Assembly: GCA_023132105.1 (NCBI GenBank)
Contig: JAGLYS010000311.1
Span: 1 to 8,083, forward strand
Reading direction: 5' to 3'
Origin: Caldifarciminota bacterium
GTDB lineage: Bacteria > Hydrothermota > 32-111 > QNBC01
Length of the DNA stretch: 8,083 bases
Shown here: one piece after another, positions 7,801 through 8,083 of the stretch
Numbering within the stretch: the first letter of the stretch is position 1
How the letters are laid out: each line of letters begins with the position of its first letter
Program-made: the position numbers and the translations under genes
The notes under the pieces: generated by a model
Database searches by the model: none
Seen by the model: the letters and a program-made list of their open reading frames with translations, nothing else
Told to the model about the DNA's origin: nothing

Positions 7801-8083
7801 ATATGGTATTTATACCTTTAACAAGTGAATGTCTTGCTGTTTCCGAAATTCTTTTTTCCTTTTTAATGCTTTTTCCGATTTTATAATTAATCCTGAATGT
7901 CAATTCGCTTATTTCTTTTAGTTTACCTTCTTCCGGAATATATTGATAAGGATAGAAATTGATACTGACAATTCTGTATCCGCTCAGATTCCCAAAAGTG
8001 CCTACTTCTATACACTTTGTAGGGAAAGCTTTTTTACTACTGTAAATCAGTGGATTTTTATCAACCCAGGGAGCAGGTTTGAT
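4874..8083 (-). CDS. Gingipain-like secreted cysteine peptidase (family C25), N-terminus outside window
   Basis: Partial: the frame is open to base 8083, giving 1069 residues (numbered from the edge) and a TAA stop. A TTG at 7901-7903 is internal, because the 60 residues before it are a typical C25 propeptide (GYRIVSINFYPYQYIP, 35-50). The catalytic domain is about 115-480: LLGGDTDIIPSR (180-191), VGRVPAS, the catalytic His H342 in NHDGHAWY, the catalytic Cys C377 in YSIGCWSSAFD, then GGGVAFIGNSRYGWG and LLGDPEMPVW. His-Cys spacing is 35, against 33 in gingipain R. Next come an Ig-like domain (about 481-565), two CARDB-like modules (573-685 and 690-798, each with a D/N-rich ...PGE motif), a MAM/immune-inhibitor-A-like jelly-roll (802-962, ending GIYIDDINIS) and a FlgD-like C-terminal domain (965-1069, VYDVCGRQVRKL then GIYFIRMEI and KKVILIK). 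Such tails are often type IX-style sorting signals. It probably degrades extracellular protein. Convergent with the GHL10-like gene. Confidence 0.9.
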   Translation of the reverse strand: MKPAPWVDKNPLIYSSKKAFPTKCIEVGTFGNLSGYRIVSINFYPYQYIPEEGKLKEISELTFRINYKIGKSIKKEKRISETARHSLVKGINTICENYEMIYDPFTAIDSDSTIDYVIITSSSFSSHFQPLCDWKKQKGINAKIVTTDSIYANCPGIDNQEKIRNFIKDAHLSWGTMWILLGGDTDIIPSRVAFAMACEAGYQPDDDSLHADIYYSDLDGNWNFNGTGPYGEIADSIDLYPDVFVGRVPASTTTDVNTFVNKIMIYEMDPPVDYELNILFFAMILWWDPYTDSGMGKNMIDSLYVPDRFNITKLYQSLGNENHSTVMAAINAGQNLLNHDGHAWYTVMCVGPDDLSRTDMDNLTNGNKQGILYSIGCWSSAFDYDAISEHYINNPNGGGVAFIGNSRYGWGSPGNPCFGYSDRFDATFFDMVLCNEMRNIGYALAMDKVYYIPRSRQENVYRWHQYQLNLLGDPEMPVWTDTPDSLYIYCPDTLQNGMDITVVVRDGTGTPVKDALVCFLKGSELYKRGYTNELGEFNTDITITSPGMVKLTVTAGNYLPYIDSLYTKLAGSYLAYDNHTIQDDISGNNDGLLNPGESTYIFVDMKNYGTVSLTNPTIKLISEDTFVTLIDSLEEYTGTIEPESTVLCTFSISASSYTINGDVAKLDFSVISPQGNWISFANEIIAKPVLSANYDSLYDENSNGIPEPGENITFYYSLMNKGYGYGYNVNCIFSSTDPYISLTGGISPSWATIFPESLVTGTLSFDISSSCPDPYFTTINYNISTVEGFAFPGSLLVSIGNYGFSDNMESDTTKWAHSGSKDNWHLSSYRKYSGDYSWYCGIDLFHIYESNTHDSLMSIPFNVGPNTHLTFWHWYEFTNYGCDGLYVVIKRQSSSDTLDYIGSGGALSDSLLNTGNDWLREDYDLSYLSIGEEIQLYFYFKSDNLDVAEGIYIDDINISADNITGKREIKFYNSLSKNNLTVYLSPMKNITYIMLSTKSDVNNVSLIVYDVCGRQVRKLHDGKLAKGKKIIEWDGKDGNRRKLQQGIYFIRMEIPEEGFVTNKKVILIK

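Noticed and set aside
1..8083. tRNA, rRNA, CRISPR array or defence system
   Set aside because: I saw no regularly spaced repeats, no tRNA-like cloverleaf and no defence-gene motifs; nearly all of the window is accounted for by coding genes.

Overview
The window reads as chromosomal DNA from an AT-rich bacterium. The left 3.6 kb is the end of the conserved spc/alpha ribosomal-protein operon, all on the + strand: 3' end of adk, then infA, rpmJ, rpsM, rpsK, rpsD, rpoA and rplQ. Gaps are 9-17 bases, except a 14-base overlap between adk and infA. Most genes have a strong Shine-Dalgarno sequence (GGAGG type), and TTG (rpsM) and GTG (rpsK) starts are used. No methionine aminopeptidase gene (map) lies between adk and infA, where many bacteria carry one.

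Directly behind rplQ is a + strand gene for an exported glycosidase-like protein of the GHL10/DUF187 type (3616-4683). A good intrinsic-terminator hairpin (3639-3674) lies inside the signal-peptide codons of this gene, so the end of the ribosomal operon appears to be embedded in the next reading frame. The 190-base gap that follows (4684-4873) holds two overlapping, mutually exclusive dyads and an 11-bp-stem terminator that can work in both directions.

The right 3.2 kb is one minus-strand gene running off the right edge. It encodes a large secreted gingipain-like cysteine peptidase (family C25) with a propeptide, a catalytic His/Cys pair, an Ig-like domain, two related CARDB-like modules, a MAM/immune-inhibitor-A-like jelly-roll and a FlgD-like C-terminal domain like those used as sorting signals. 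The reading frame is open to the window edge, so its true start is outside the window.

C25 peptidases with FlgD-like tails, together with secreted GHL10 proteins, suggest a member of the FCB group or a nearby candidate phylum (Cloacimonadota, Marinimicrobia, WOR-3/Stahlbacteria type). This is inference from gene content, not a phylogenetic result. Functionally the window is a housekeeping translation/transcription operon followed by two convergent genes for extracytoplasmic polymer degradation. I did not find a clearly new multi-gene system. The most unusual points are the terminator inside a coding region, the long charged tail on L17, and the intergenic dyads.
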